Part shown: positions 16,954-25,437 of the stretch, one piece after another | Numbering within the stretch: the stretch's first letter is position 1 | Layout: each line of letters begins with the position of its first letter | Assembly: GCA_018670085.1 (NCBI GenBank) | Contig: JABHRS010000005.1 | Location: 1 to 64,000, forward strand | Reading direction: 5' to 3' | Source of the DNA: an archaeon | Lineage (GTDB): Archaea > Nanobdellota > Nanobdellia > Woesearchaeales > GW2011-AR9 | Length of the DNA stretch: 64,000 nt | Program-made: the position numbers and the translations under genes | Notes under the pieces: generated by a model | What the model saw: only the letters and a program-made list of their open reading frames with translations | What the model was told of the DNA's origin: nothing | The model's database searches: none

Positions 16954-17178
16954 TTAATCAATAACTTTAATGATACTAACTGGGCAATCTTTTGCGGCAC
17001 GTTTGTTCTCTTCAATCTCATCTACTGAAATTTCTGCAATATACACTTCTTTTTTTTGAATGGAACCTTTAAGATCGCTCTTTCCATCTTCATCTGAAAT
17101 ACTCCAACGGCTAGGGGCTTGTTCCACACAGCTGTTACAACCAATGCATTTATTTCGATAATGAATTATCTTTGCCAT
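16954..17178 (-). CDS. Single-cluster [4Fe-4S] ferredoxin
   Basis: A 74-residue ferredoxin. The cluster ligands are CIGCNSC (residues 11, 14, 17) and the C-terminal CP (about 65), the monocluster pattern of archaeal ferredoxins. It starts 29 nt inside the chorismate mutase gene, so it is translationally coupled and is the last gene of the U32 operon. In that setting it probably supplies electrons to the U32 protein; that role is inference. Confidence 0.9.
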   Translation of the reverse strand: MAKIIHYRNKCIGCNSCVEQAPSRWSISDEDGKSDLKGSIQKKEVYIAEISVDEIEENKRAAKDCPVSIIKVID

Positions 17179-17470
17179 CTAACTTTTCCTTCTTAAACTT
17201 TTTATTCTGAAGATGAAATTCTTTTTTACTTAAATCAATAACTGAAGTGAAGTGAGTTACGATCTCTGCACTAATTAAAGAGCTATTTTCTTTGACAAAA
17301 TTTATAGTTGCCCGCTCTTGATTCAAATCAACCAAAGGTAAATTAGTTCTTTGTTTTAAATCTTGAATTTTTATGGATTTCTTTACCCTTTTCTCAATTA
17401 AGGAAAGTAACTTACGGTCAATAACTTGTAATTCTGTTCTCATCTGTTGAACTTTTTCTTTATTATTCAT
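17150..17470 (-). CDS. Chorismate mutase, AroQ type
   Basis: A 106-residue all-helical AroQ-type domain. MRTELQVIDRKLLSLIEKRVKKSIKIQDLKQ matches the first helix pattern (R-x-x-IDxxLLxLIxxR), with catalytic Arg and Lys positions present. The Lys-rich tail is not conserved. The enzyme turns chorismate into prephenate. It overlaps the U32 gene by 8 nt and the ferredoxin gene by 29 nt. No other aromatic amino-acid gene is near, so prephenate may be needed for RNA hydroxylation by the U32 protein rather than for Phe/Tyr. Confidence 0.88.
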   Translation of the reverse strand: MNNKEKVQQMRTELQVIDRKLLSLIEKRVKKSIKIQDLKQRTNLPLVDLNQERATINFVKENSSLISAEIVTHFTSVIDLSKKEFHLQNKKFKKEKLDGKDNSLSK

Positions 17471-18815
17471 TTTTTTCCTCTGTCACTTGTGTCTTGGATT
17501 TTTCACTATTAGTATTATGCTGGCCATCAGTTCGCTGTGCATCAACTATTTTATACAATTTGTCGTTTGCTCTAACTTTTTCTGGTAATGGAATAGTCAC
17601 CACATCGCCCTTTTTTGCGGTGTCTGATTTTTGATCGTTAACTAAAATTTCTGTGACTTTGGAATTCAAAGCACCAGTTGTAGGTCCAGTGATTAAGATA
17701 TCATCGCCGACACTTAGAGTATTTGCTTCTAGATGAAATTCAGCAACTTGGACTTTATTAAAATAATTCTGCGCTCGACCCAAGTAAATTTTTTCTTTAG
17801 TTGCTTTGGATCCGTAAGCTGCACTCCAATCACCAAGTTCTTTTCCAAGGTAATAACCGCCATGCCAAAATCCACGATTAAAAACAGTCTCTAAACGTTT
17901 AATCCACGCGTCAATTTTTTCTTTAGTATAAGTCCCATCTAAGTATGCTACAATTGCTTGATTGTAACAAGAAACAACAGTATCAACATAATCAGGGCTA
18001 CGTCCACGGCCTTCGATTTTTAAAACTGAAACGCCAGCATCAATAATCTTATCGATGAACCCGATAGTACAGAGATCTTTTGGACTCATGATGTATTTGT
18101 TATCAATTCTAAGTTCATCGCCAGTTTCTTCATCAATTACTTTGTAACTTCTACGGCAATTTTGCAGACAAGCTCCCCTATTTGCGCTAGAGTTATAAGT
18201 TGCTAAACTCATATAACACTTCCCAGAAACCGCAACACAAAGAGCTCCGTGTACAAAAAGTTCAATCTCAACAAGCTGTCCACTTGGTCCAGTGATATTC
18301 TCTTCTTTAATTTTTTCTGAGATATATTCTACTTGTTTGATTGTAAGTTCACGGGCAAGGACTACAACGTCAGCAAAGCTTGCGTAAAATTTTAAGGTTT
18401 CAAAATTACTAACGTTAGCCTGCGTTGAAATATGTACTTCTAAATTAATTGATCTTGCATAGCTCATAGCAGCAACGTCACTACAAATAACTGCAGTTAC
18501 GCCGTGTTCTTTTGCTACGTCGCATATTTTTTTCATTAAATTCATATCATGATCATACATGATAGTATTTAGAGTAAGATATGTTTTGATTTTGGCTTCT
18601 TTACAAATTTTGACAATTTCTTTCAAATCTTCAGTTGAAAAGTTATTCGCAGCACGTGCACGCATGTTCAATTGTTCGATACCAAAATATACTGAGTTAC
18701 AACCTGCGTTGATGGCAGCTCTTAAAGATTCAAAGGATCCAGCTGGCGCCATTATTTCAATTTTGTCTCTGGTTCTTGATGCTGTTTTATCGGCAGCATT
18801 ATTGTTAATTGTCAT
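17463..18815 (-). CDS. U32 family protein (RNA hydroxylase TrhP/RlhA-like)
   Basis: A U32 'peptidase' family protein of 450 residues. It starts with the TIM-barrel signature IEIMAPAGSFESLRAAINAGCNSVYFG. The Cys-rich segment LCVAVSGKCYMSLATYNSSANRGACLQNC gives Cys 193, 200, 216 and 220, with C249 further on. Spacing resembles the [4Fe-4S] site known in UbiU/UbiV. A C-terminal beta-barrel (about 340-430) follows. Family members TrhP and RlhA hydroxylate tRNA U34 and 23S rRNA and genetically need prephenate and Fe-S clusters. The operon with chorismate mutase and ferredoxin supports that role over proteolysis. Leaderless: TATA ATTTAAAA lies about 26 bp upstream of ATG. Confidence 0.88.
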   Translation of the reverse strand: MTINNNAADKTASRTRDKIEIMAPAGSFESLRAAINAGCNSVYFGIEQLNMRARAANNFSTEDLKEIVKICKEAKIKTYLTLNTIMYDHDMNLMKKICDVAKEHGVTAVICSDVAAMSYARSINLEVHISTQANVSNFETLKFYASFADVVVLARELTIKQVEYISEKIKEENITGPSGQLVEIELFVHGALCVAVSGKCYMSLATYNSSANRGACLQNCRRSYKVIDEETGDELRIDNKYIMSPKDLCTIGFIDKIIDAGVSVLKIEGRGRSPDYVDTVVSCYNQAIVAYLDGTYTKEKIDAWIKRLETVFNRGFWHGGYYLGKELGDWSAAYGSKATKEKIYLGRAQNYFNKVQVAEFHLEANTLSVGDDILITGPTTGALNSKVTEILVNDQKSDTAKKGDVVTIPLPEKVRANDKLYKIVDAQRTDGQHNTNSEKSKTQVTEEKNE

Positions 18816-18912
18816 AGAAGTGACTATTTTTGTTGTGATTTTTAAATGTTAGGCTCCCAGATTCAAAAGTGTTGGATAAGGTTTATAATATGGATTTTTG
18901 AAAAATATATAT

Positions 18913-19530
18913 ATGAAAAAAGGTTATGAAATTAGTTCAAGAGAAGTTGTGTTATCTTACTTGGAAAGGCTATCCTTGGGAGTAATTGCTCCAGATAAAT
19001 TTGAAGTTTCAAAGTTAATTGATCCGAATATGTATTTTTCAGCCAATTTCATTCTAAAAGCTATACCAGGGGCATTTGGAGGAAGGCGAATACAGAATAG
19101 AAGCAGTTGTGAACGTAGCAAATTATACCCAAGAGATGTTTACAAGTTAATCGAATTTCCAGCAGTTCCAAAGGATGTAACATTTGCCTTGTATAAGGCT
19201 GGTAAGTACCTTCGAAAGCTGTACAGGAACACAGTTGATTTGACTGAAAAGCAAAGGAACTACAGATTGCCGGAGTTTAGTTTTGGTTTCGCGATAACTC
19301 AAAGAGATTCAGTTTTGGCAGCATTGAGTGCTGTTGCTGAGAATTCTCTTGAGAAACAATATATTCTCCCAGAGGAACTGGTTAAATTGGGAAGGAAAGA
19401 TTTGGATAGAGGAAATATAGTGATCGCAACATTACAAACCTTAGCATTTGAAGAAGAGGTTGAATATATTTTGATGCCTAAAGCAACAGGTGGTATTAGT
19501 AATTGGGCATTTAGACCAAAACAAGTTTAA
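18913..19530 (+). CDS. Hypothetical protein
   Basis: Not recognised. 205 residues from ATG 18913, which lies 27 bp from the TATA centre (TTTATAAT, 18882-18889); the ORF track begins at a TTG 15 bp earlier. It is basic, with no signal peptide. The C-terminal part (KQYILPEELVKLGRKDLDRGNIVIATLQTLAFEEEVEYILMP) looks like a winged-helix or helix-hairpin fold, so nucleic-acid binding is possible. Divergent from the U32 operon. Confidence 0.6.
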   Translation: MKKGYEISSREVVLSYLERLSLGVIAPDKFEVSKLIDPNMYFSANFILKAIPGAFGGRRIQNRSSCERSKLYPRDVYKLIEFPAVPKDVTFALYKAGKYLRKLYRNTVDLTEKQRNYRLPEFSFGFAITQRDSVLAALSAVAENSLEKQYILPEELVKLGRKDLDRGNIVIATLQTLAFEEEVEYILMPKATGGISNWAFRPKQV

Positions 19531-19600
19531 TTATCTATTGGTGCTGTGGTGAAGTTTGTACCCACAGGGATTTATATCTATTTTGAGCATAAGGAGTAAT

Positions 19601-20074
19601 ATGGCAAACGATACATACCGAGAAGGAAATATTAGAAAAATGATTGAATTGGATTCAGCTGTTCCAAATACCATTGCGGAAGCTTATGTTGCTTGGGCTG
19701 ACAATTTGGCACCAAGAAGAAATCCAGACTTTTTCCCAGAACAGTATTTACAAAATGCCCAAGATGCTGTTAATCCAGCAGAAAAAAGTTTACAATATGT
19801 ATGGGCAGCTTCAGCATTTTTATCTCAAACTAACTATGTTGGAGGCGCTGAACCGATTAAGAGTTTGTTATCAAAGGCTGCAAATTATCGCGTTGAAGCT
19901 GGATTGGATCATGAAGCAAGAGAGTTGGAGTCTTTGGCTAACGGGGCTGAGCACATAGTTCGAATCTCATCTATGTATCGAAGTGAAGTGTTGGGGCTTG
20001 AGAAAAAAGTTGCAACAGCAAGAAAAGTGCCGGATTTTTCTGCGAATTGGTGGCTTAGAGGAGCTATATATTAG
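19601..20074 (+). CDS. Hypothetical helical protein
   Basis: Not recognised. 157 residues from ATG 19601, chosen because AAGGAG is 4 nt upstream and TATA TTTATATC is 26 bp upstream. The ORF track adds 15 unlikely residues. It is all-helical in character, with many Ala and Glu (EKSLQYVWAASAFL, EHEARELESLANGAEHIV style), like a helical-repeat protein. No signal peptide. It lies 70 bp after the unknown at 18913. Confidence 0.6.
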   Translation: MANDTYREGNIRKMIELDSAVPNTIAEAYVAWADNLAPRRNPDFFPEQYLQNAQDAVNPAEKSLQYVWAASAFLSQTNYVGGAEPIKSLLSKAANYRVEAGLDHEARELESLANGAEHIVRISSMYRSEVLGLEKKVATARKVPDFSANWWLRGAIY

Positions 20075-20135
20075 TTACTTGCAGCTGAAAATTTCTACGA
20101 ATAAACTGGCAGATGCATTACTGGCGTATTAGTTG

Positions 20136-20149
20136 TTACTTTGCAGTAA
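20136..20149 (+). promoter_or_regulatory. Dyad at the histidine kinase promoter
   Basis: TTACT-TTGC-AGTAA is a perfect member of the dyad family, but it abuts the TATA box (TTTATATA, 20151-20158), only 12 bp centre to centre. It would overlap the TFB site and so would act as an operator for repression, unlike the 27-bp sites. Confidence 0.45.
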
Positions 20150-20180
20150 GTTTATATATAAATAGTCCTCCTGATATTGA

Positions 20181-21314
20181 ATGTCAGAGCGGACCCCACC
20201 CAGTATTTTGTTGGAATCTATTCTAAACACTATGCCAACTGCGGTTGTGGTAACTGACATTTCTAAAGAACAGATCATTGAAATTGCAAATCCTGCTTTT
20301 CTTAGACTCAGTAGATATTCTACAGAACAAGTGATTGGTAAATCAATTTCATTGTTACAACCTGATGATTTGTCGCGGACACTAAGAGAAGAAATTTATG
20401 ATAACACGATGAGTGGAAATGAATATAACGGAAGAGTAATGATTGAAGATTCAACTGGCGATCGGTTTCCAGTTTTGCTACACACATCTAGAATTTGTGC
20501 ACGCGATGATGATAGCAAGGTGATTGCACTGCAGGCTACAATGGCAGACTTACGTCAAGTTGAAAGACGACAGCAACTTTACACTATGGGTTTGGCTGCT
20601 GCAGGAATCGGACATGATTTAGGAAATAAATTACAGGGCATTTTGGGAAATTTGGAGCTTTTGGATACAATCAACAATCTTGATGAGAAAGGAAAATTGG
20701 CTCTTGCGCGGGCTTTGAACGCTACTATGGAAATGCGAGGAATATTTTCTGAGTTTAATTCTGTTGGTAGTGCGCAAAAAAACAAACATTCAAAATTAAG
20801 ATTGAATGAGTTAGTTGCATCTGCTATACCAGAAATATTTAGAAACTACATATATTTTGGGCATCAAGTCAAAATTACAGAAGTTTATTCTTCAAATGGA
20901 AATATTTTTGCAGATGAGGTTGGTGTTAAACGCGTTGTCGATAATATTGTTAGAAATTCAATTCTGGCTATCTGTTCATCCAAAAAAGGAGATGAAGTTT
21001 TACTTAGAACTTATGATATGGTAGTGGATGATCTAATTAAATCTTATACAGGTGAAATGGTCAAATTGAGAGGAGATTATGCAATTTTGGAAATTGAGGA
21101 TAATGGTCCAGGAATTGAAAAGAAGGTATTGCATAAAATATTCCAACCTCTCTACACAGGTAGAGCCACTGCTGATGGGGAGTTGAAAGGAACTGGGCTG
21201 GGTCTTAGTATTGTAGACAGAGTGATTCAAAATCATAGTGGAGTATACATGAGTATTGAAAGTGAAGTAGATAATGGGGCACTGTTTAAAATATATTTTC
21301 CTAGAACCGTTTGA
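20181..21314 (+). CDS. PAS-domain sensor histidine kinase (soluble)
   Basis: A PAS domain spans residues 5-125 (ILNTMPTAVVVTDISKEQIIEIANPAF...RYSTEQVIGKSI). The HisKA segment has GIGHDLGNKLQGILGN with phospho-acceptor H145; the usual E after H is replaced by D. The ATPase has the N-box DNIVRNSILAI, EIEDNGPGI and GTGLGLSIVDR. There is no membrane helix, so it senses a cytosolic signal. No response regulator lies in the window. Leaderless ATG, 26 bp from TATA. Flanked downstream by a 21-nt A tract and the structured RNA. Confidence 0.88.
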   Translation: MSERTPPSILLESILNTMPTAVVVTDISKEQIIEIANPAFLRLSRYSTEQVIGKSISLLQPDDLSRTLREEIYDNTMSGNEYNGRVMIEDSTGDRFPVLLHTSRICARDDDSKVIALQATMADLRQVERRQQLYTMGLAAAGIGHDLGNKLQGILGNLELLDTINNLDEKGKLALARALNATMEMRGIFSEFNSVGSAQKNKHSKLRLNELVASAIPEIFRNYIYFGHQVKITEVYSSNGNIFADEVGVKRVVDNIVRNSILAICSSKKGDEVLLRTYDMVVDDLIKSYTGEMVKLRGDYAILEIEDNGPGIEKKVLHKIFQPLYTGRATADGELKGTGLGLSIVDRVIQNHSGVYMSIESEVDNGALFKIYFPRTV

Positions 21315-21393
21315 GATTATTTGCTGATGGCCATTTAGAATTTTTTAAAAAATAAAAAATAAAAAAAAAAAAAAAAAAAAATGAATTTGGTAG

Positions 21394-21563
21394 TTCAAAA
21401 GTAAGGCTTCGCAAAGTTATACTTTGCTCGGCACACGGCCTACCCACGACCCAGCTTCTCCGCGTTCGCTTTGAGAAAAGCAAAGCTCAGGTCGAATAGT
21501 AAGGTTCTTTCGAATATTATTTGCCGTGCCAAGATTGGCCATGTATGCGCCCTTACTTTTGAA
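21394..21563 (-). ncRNA. Unassigned 170-nt structured RNA, GC-rich island
   Basis: TTCAAAAGTAAGG (21394-21406) and CCTTACTTTTGAA (21551-21563) form a perfect 13-bp closing helix. Inside are a 7-bp hairpin GCAAAGT-TAT-ACTTTGC (21411-21427), a bulged arm GGCAC/GTGCC plus GGC/GCC (21430-21439 with 21523-21530), CGACC/GGTCG (21447-21451 with 21490-21494) and AGCTT/AAGCT. It is richer in G+C than its surroundings, as ncRNAs often are in AT-rich archaea. Read on the minus strand, T21 follows (21381-21361), a strong terminator, and copA ends just upstream. It does not match tRNA, 5S, SRP or RNase P features I know. Confidence 0.65.
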
Positions 21564-21577
21564 TCAATAAGTGTAGT

Positions 21578-23827
21578 TTACAACTTCTTAAACTTCAGTA
21601 ACAATGAATTTGTTATCACGCTAACGGAACTAAGTGCCATTGCACCACCAGCTATCATTGGATTCAAAAGCCACCCAGTCCAGGGATAAAGGAGTCCTGC
21701 TGCGATTGGGATTCCAAGCGAGTTATACGCAAGTGCCCAAAACATGTTCTGCCTAATTTTACTCATTGTTTGCTGACTTAACTTAATTGCTTTTGGCACA
21801 CTCATCAATGAAGATTTCATGAGTACAATTTGGCCAGCTTCCATTGCAACATCAGTACCTGTGCCCATTGCGATTCCTATGTCAGCTTGTGCGAGTGCAG
21901 GTGCATCATTAATACCATCACCTACCATCGCAACCTGATGATTGAGTCTGTGAAATTTATTCTGTAATCTTTTAACATGTTTTGATTTATCTTCTGGTAG
22001 AACTTCTGCGAATACATTTTTTGCGGGAATTCCTGCAAGCTTTGCTATTGCTCTTGCAGTGCGGACATTGTCTCCTGTAATCATGTATGATTCGATCTTC
22101 ATCCGTTTTAAAATTGCAATTGCTTTTGCTGAATCGTCTTTGATCGCATCAGCTACTGCAATGATCCCAATTATTTGTTTCTTAGGTTTCATTGCTCCAA
22201 GTAACATGGCAGTTTTACCTTGTTCTTCTAATCGCTCAATTTGATGTTTAACAATTGTTGGGGTTGGAATTTTGTGCTTTTGCATTAGTTTGATGTTCCC
22301 AAAGTAGTACTGGTTTCTTGATATCTTAGCTTGGACTCCATGACCAACAATTGCCTTGAAATCTGTTGATTTTTTTAGAGTTACTTTTTTTGATTTTGCA
22401 TAGTTAACTATTGCCTCAGCGAGTGGATGTTCTGAAACTTTCTCAATGCTAGCTGCGATTTGTAGTATCTTTTCTTTACTGTTTTCACCAATACTGATTA
22501 AGTTAGTTAGTTCAGGTTTACCTTTAGTGATAGTCCCTGTTTTATCAAAAATAATTGCTTTGATTTTGTGAGCTGTTTCCAATGCTTCACCGCCTTTGAT
22601 TAAAATACCATGCTCTGCTCCCTTACCAGTTCCAACCATGATAGCAGTTGGAGTTGCTAGACCTAATGCGCATGGACAGGCAATAACAAGTACTGCAACT
22701 GCTGCGATAATTGCAAAACCTAGGTCTGCGTGAACTAAGGAAAACCAAGTTGTGAATGTAAGTAACGCTATGAAAATTACAGCTGGTACAAAATAACTTG
22801 AGATTAAATCTGCGTATCTTTGAATTGGGGCTTTACTTGTTTGCGCATCTTCAATTAATTTTACAATTCTTGCTAAGGTAGTATTAGCCCCAACCTTAGT
22901 TGCTCTAAATTGGAAAGCACCAGTTTTGTTAATAGTAGCTCCGATGACAGTATCACCTTTTTGTTTGGTAGTTGGAATACTTTCACCAGTTACCATACTC
23001 TCATTAATTGTGGAATGTCCTTGAGTGATGACACCATCAACTGGAATTTTTTGTCCAGGTTTTACTAAAATTATGTCACCAACTTTTACTTCATCAATTG
23101 GAATTTTGATTTCTTGTTTTTTTCCTTTAACTGTTCGAATCACTGTTGCTGTCTTTGCACCAAGTTGCATCATTTTTTGAATAGCTTGACTTGTTTTTCC
23201 TTTAGCAATTGCTTCCATATATTTTCCCAAGATTACTAAAGTGATTAGTACAGCTGAAGCTTCGAAATATTGATGCGCGGCATTTCCATGCATCAGTACG
23301 ATAACAACCGAGTAAAAGTAAGCTGCACTGGTACCCATAGCGATAAGTGTGTCCATGTTACTAGTTTTGTTTTTGAGCGCAGCCCAAGCACCCCTGTAAA
23401 ACTGAGCTCCAACGTAGAATTGAATTGGAGTAGCTAAAGCGAATAGGATATAATTTTGAAAAGGAATTGGGTTATTCATAAAACCCATACCAAGGATGAG
23501 AGCAGGTGTTGCCAGAATTGCGCCAATTAATAGTTTGAGTTTTAATGTGCGCATTTCACTTTCTTGAATTTTTTTGATCTTCTTTGCAGCGTCACCTTGG
23601 ATCAAAGTTGCCTGATATCCACGGTTTTTTACAGCTGCTTGAAGTTTTGGGATAATTTCTTTTAATTGAATTTTTTCACTGAATGTAACGTTTGCTTTTT
23701 CAGTTGCGTAGTTTACGGTTGCATCAATTACACCAGGTACTTTCATAAGAGCTTTGCTGGATACTTTCACACAGCTTGCGCAGTGCATACCTGAAATTTG
23801 TAGTTGGACTTTTTGTGGTTTTGTCAT
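21578..23827 (-). CDS. copA: Copper-exporting P1B-type ATPase
   Basis: A complete 749-residue P1B-1 ATPase that pumps Cu+ out of the cytosol. One N-terminal HMA domain has GMHCASC (about 13-19). The TGES loop is present. The transmembrane CPC (near 383) is in VIACPCALGLATPTAI. Next come DKTGTITKG (near 428), a HP locus in SEHPLAEA, and GDGINDAPAL. The last helices carry ALSSVSVITNSL, matching the MxxSS Cu+ motif. SD GGAG precedes ATG. It is followed upstream by a small Cys-rich gene and an ArsR regulator on the same strand, so the operon is arsR - small protein - copA. Confidence 0.95.
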   Translation of the reverse strand: MTKPQKVQLQISGMHCASCVKVSSKALMKVPGVIDATVNYATEKANVTFSEKIQLKEIIPKLQAAVKNRGYQATLIQGDAAKKIKKIQESEMRTLKLKLLIGAILATPALILGMGFMNNPIPFQNYILFALATPIQFYVGAQFYRGAWAALKNKTSNMDTLIAMGTSAAYFYSVVIVLMHGNAAHQYFEASAVLITLVILGKYMEAIAKGKTSQAIQKMMQLGAKTATVIRTVKGKKQEIKIPIDEVKVGDIILVKPGQKIPVDGVITQGHSTINESMVTGESIPTTKQKGDTVIGATINKTGAFQFRATKVGANTTLARIVKLIEDAQTSKAPIQRYADLISSYFVPAVIFIALLTFTTWFSLVHADLGFAIIAAVAVLVIACPCALGLATPTAIMVGTGKGAEHGILIKGGEALETAHKIKAIIFDKTGTITKGKPELTNLISIGENSKEKILQIAASIEKVSEHPLAEAIVNYAKSKKVTLKKSTDFKAIVGHGVQAKISRNQYYFGNIKLMQKHKIPTPTIVKHQIERLEEQGKTAMLLGAMKPKKQIIGIIAVADAIKDDSAKAIAILKRMKIESYMITGDNVRTARAIAKLAGIPAKNVFAEVLPEDKSKHVKRLQNKFHRLNHQVAMVGDGINDAPALAQADIGIAMGTGTDVAMEAGQIVLMKSSLMSVPKAIKLSQQTMSKIRQNMFWALAYNSLGIPIAAGLLYPWTGWLLNPMIAGGAMALSSVSVITNSLLLKFKKL

Positions 23828-23875
23828 TTTTTTCTCCTGTCTTTCTTTTATTCTTTTTATTTTGTATTGTTATTC

Positions 23876-24031
23876 TTATTTCTCTGCGTAATTGATAATA
23901 TCTATCTTACACGCATTATGTTCTTTGCAGTGAGCTTCGCATTCCTCTGCGCGGGATTGGTCTTTGAATTTTAAGTGACACTCATCACATTCGAAAAGTG
24001 CTTTGTTCTCATTAATTGTTTTTGTTACCAT
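23876..24031 (-). CDS. Small Cys-rich copper/zinc-binding protein
   Basis: Too short for the ORF track: 51 residues, starting MVTKTINENKALFECDECHL. ECDECHLKFKDQSRAEECEAHCKEHNAC carries five Cys and several His in a zinc-finger-like layout. Short proteins of this pattern are often encoded beside copA and merR/arsR genes in archaea and bacteria; that link is from memory of the family. It lies 48 bp upstream of copA and 15 bp after arsR, so it is in the operon. Likely a metal-buffer or chaperone. Confidence 0.8.
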   Translation of the reverse strand: MVTKTINENKALFECDECHLKFKDQSRAEECEAHCKEHNACKIDIINYAEK

Positions 24032-24046
24032 TTTTATGCGTCTTAA

Positions 24047-24355
24047 TTAGTTCTTTTTATGTACTACATGCTCACAATATTCATGCATATGTTCATCAAT
24101 CATTTTCATTAATGGTCTAATAGTTTTTTTGTTCAATGCATAATATTTGTATTTACCAACTTTAGTTGCAAAAACCATCCCACAAGTTTCTAGACGCTTG
24201 AGGTTGTGAGAGACCATGGTTTGCTCAAATCCAGTGTCCTGACAGATCTCAGTTACATTCCTTTTACCTTTTCTGAGTAGGTTGATGATTTGTAGTCGGT
24301 TGGGGTTGGATAGTGATCCAAAGAATAGTTGATATGTATCTAGGCTGTGTTTCAT
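24047..24355 (-). CDS. ArsR-family metal-responsive repressor
   Basis: A 102-residue ArsR/SmtB winged helix. LFFGSLSNPNRLQIINLLRKGKRNVTEICQDTGFEQTMVSHNLKRLETCGMV is the classic ArsR HTH, followed by the wing KVGKYKYYAL. The C-terminal HEHMHEYCEHVVH is rich in His and Cys, and with C in LETCGM could sense copper or zinc. I use ATG 24355 rather than 24376, because the TATA box is 30 bp upstream and the operator occupies the gap. First gene of the copA operon, likely self-repressing. Confidence 0.88.
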   Translation of the reverse strand: MKHSLDTYQLFFGSLSNPNRLQIINLLRKGKRNVTEICQDTGFEQTMVSHNLKRLETCGMVFATKVGKYKYYALNKKTIRPLMKMIDEHMHEYCEHVVHKKN

Positions 24356-24358
24356 CTT

Positions 24359-24388
24359 ATATGATAGAAATATCATATGATATATAAA
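24359..24388 (-). promoter_or_regulatory. Promoter and operator of the copA operon
   Basis: TATATAAA at 24381-24388 (plus strand) is the TATA box of the minus-strand operon. ATATCATATGATAT (24370-24383) is a perfect 14-bp palindrome overlapping it. TATGATA (24360-24366 region) repeats the half-site over the start. It is well placed for ArsR autoregulation. Confidence 0.55.
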
Positions 24389-24487
24389 TCTTGCGTATTT
24401 TGATGGATAGTTTAAGTTATATTAGAACTAGAAAATATGAATTAGAAAATTTAGATTTAAAAAAAATAAAAAGAATTGTATTTTGAT

Positions 24488-25006
24488 TTATCCTAGAACC
24501 ACCAAGATGCCATCCATACTAGAATGCCCAGAACCACAGAATATACTACAATAGTATCGGTAGTCTCCAGCAGCTGGTGCAATGAACTCCACAGTTTCAG
24601 TATCTCCTGATTTAATGGAAGATATAGCAACATCAAGGTCTTCAAATTTTAACCCATGGCTGCCTTGAGTCCCAGTAACTTTTATTTGGACAGTGTCACC
24701 CTCATGGATTTCATCAGCCGAAGTGACTTCAAATTCCCAGTTGGAAGCTGTAAGTTCGATTACTTTAATTGTTGATTCATCTGATTCTGTTCTTGTATCA
24801 GCATCTGCTAATTCATCTTGTTCAACTATTGTCTCTGCAGTTCCTGGATCTGCATCTTCAGTTAGTTGAGCTGATTCAACTTCAGTGTCAGTTGTTTCTT
24901 CGTCGTTGTGGTCTCCCTCAACCTCCATACTATCTTCAATTGCATTAGTACAAGACACTATGAAAATCGCAAATATAAGCAAACTAATTATTAGTATTTT
25001 TTTCAT
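24488..25006 (-). CDS. Lipoprotein with CuA-type cupredoxin domain
   Basis: The N-terminus MKKILIISLLIFAIFIVSC has a lipobox (IVSC), so it is a secreted, lipid-anchored protein. I start at 25006 because AGAGGTGT is an SD there; the ORF track adds six residues. A Glu/Asp/Thr linker (20-75) is followed by a cupredoxin fold with SHGLKF and CSIFCGSGHSSMDG. CxxxCxxxHxxM plus the upstream His is the binuclear CuA site of cytochrome oxidase subunit II and N2O reductase. No oxidase subunit I is in the window. It may bind, deliver or transfer electrons from copper. Confidence 0.85.
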   Translation of the reverse strand: MKKILIISLLIFAIFIVSCTNAIEDSMEVEGDHNDEETTDTEVESAQLTEDADPGTAETIVEQDELADADTRTESDESTIKVIELTASNWEFEVTSADEIHEGDTVQIKVTGTQGSHGLKFEDLDVAISSIKSGDTETVEFIAPAAGDYRYYCSIFCGSGHSSMDGILVVLG

Positions 25007-25177
25007 GTTTACACCTCTATTCAATTATTAGATCTAAGGTAGAATTTACTTTTAACTTTTTTGGTATAATTTTAAAAACATGAAGATGTTACTATAGATT
25101 TAGCACAGGCATTTTTTGAGTTTATGCTGTGTTCATTTTGAATAGTTTGTTGAGATAAAAAAAGAGGTTTACTGAAA

Positions 25178-25429
25178 ATGGCGAAATCTATGAAATTAAA
25201 TGAAATGGCACTAGGATATACAGCAGCAGCACTTTCAGCAGTTTGTATGTTCTTACTTGGAATTGGGTGGAATTTAGGGTATTACACTAGCGCTGCTATT
25301 GCAATGTCAAATTGGCACATCTTCTTTGGGCCAAGTATTGGTGGGATTGTTGCTGGAATGATAGAAGCTGGATTTTGGAGTTTCATTGGGGCATATTCAT
25401 TTGCTTGGTTCTATAACAAATTGGCTTAG
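25178..25429 (+). CDS. Small two-helix membrane protein (DUF5676-like)
   Basis: 83 residues with two transmembrane helices (ALGYTAAALSAVCMFLLGIGW and GGIVAGMIEAGFWSFIGAYSFAWFYNKL). The Gly-rich second helix and final FAWFYNKL resemble the small DUF5676 membrane family; I am only moderately sure. AGAGGT gives a weak SD. It sits in the copper island; no function is known. Confidence 0.6.
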   Translation: MAKSMKLNEMALGYTAAALSAVCMFLLGIGWNLGYYTSAAIAMSNWHIFFGPSIGGIVAGMIEAGFWSFIGAYSFAWFYNKLA

Positions 25430-25437
25430 TTTTTTTT

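Noticed and set aside
21361-21381. A21 tract as a transposition target or retro-element tail
   Set aside because: No flanking duplications or transposase; it reads better as the T-tract terminator of the minus-strand RNA.
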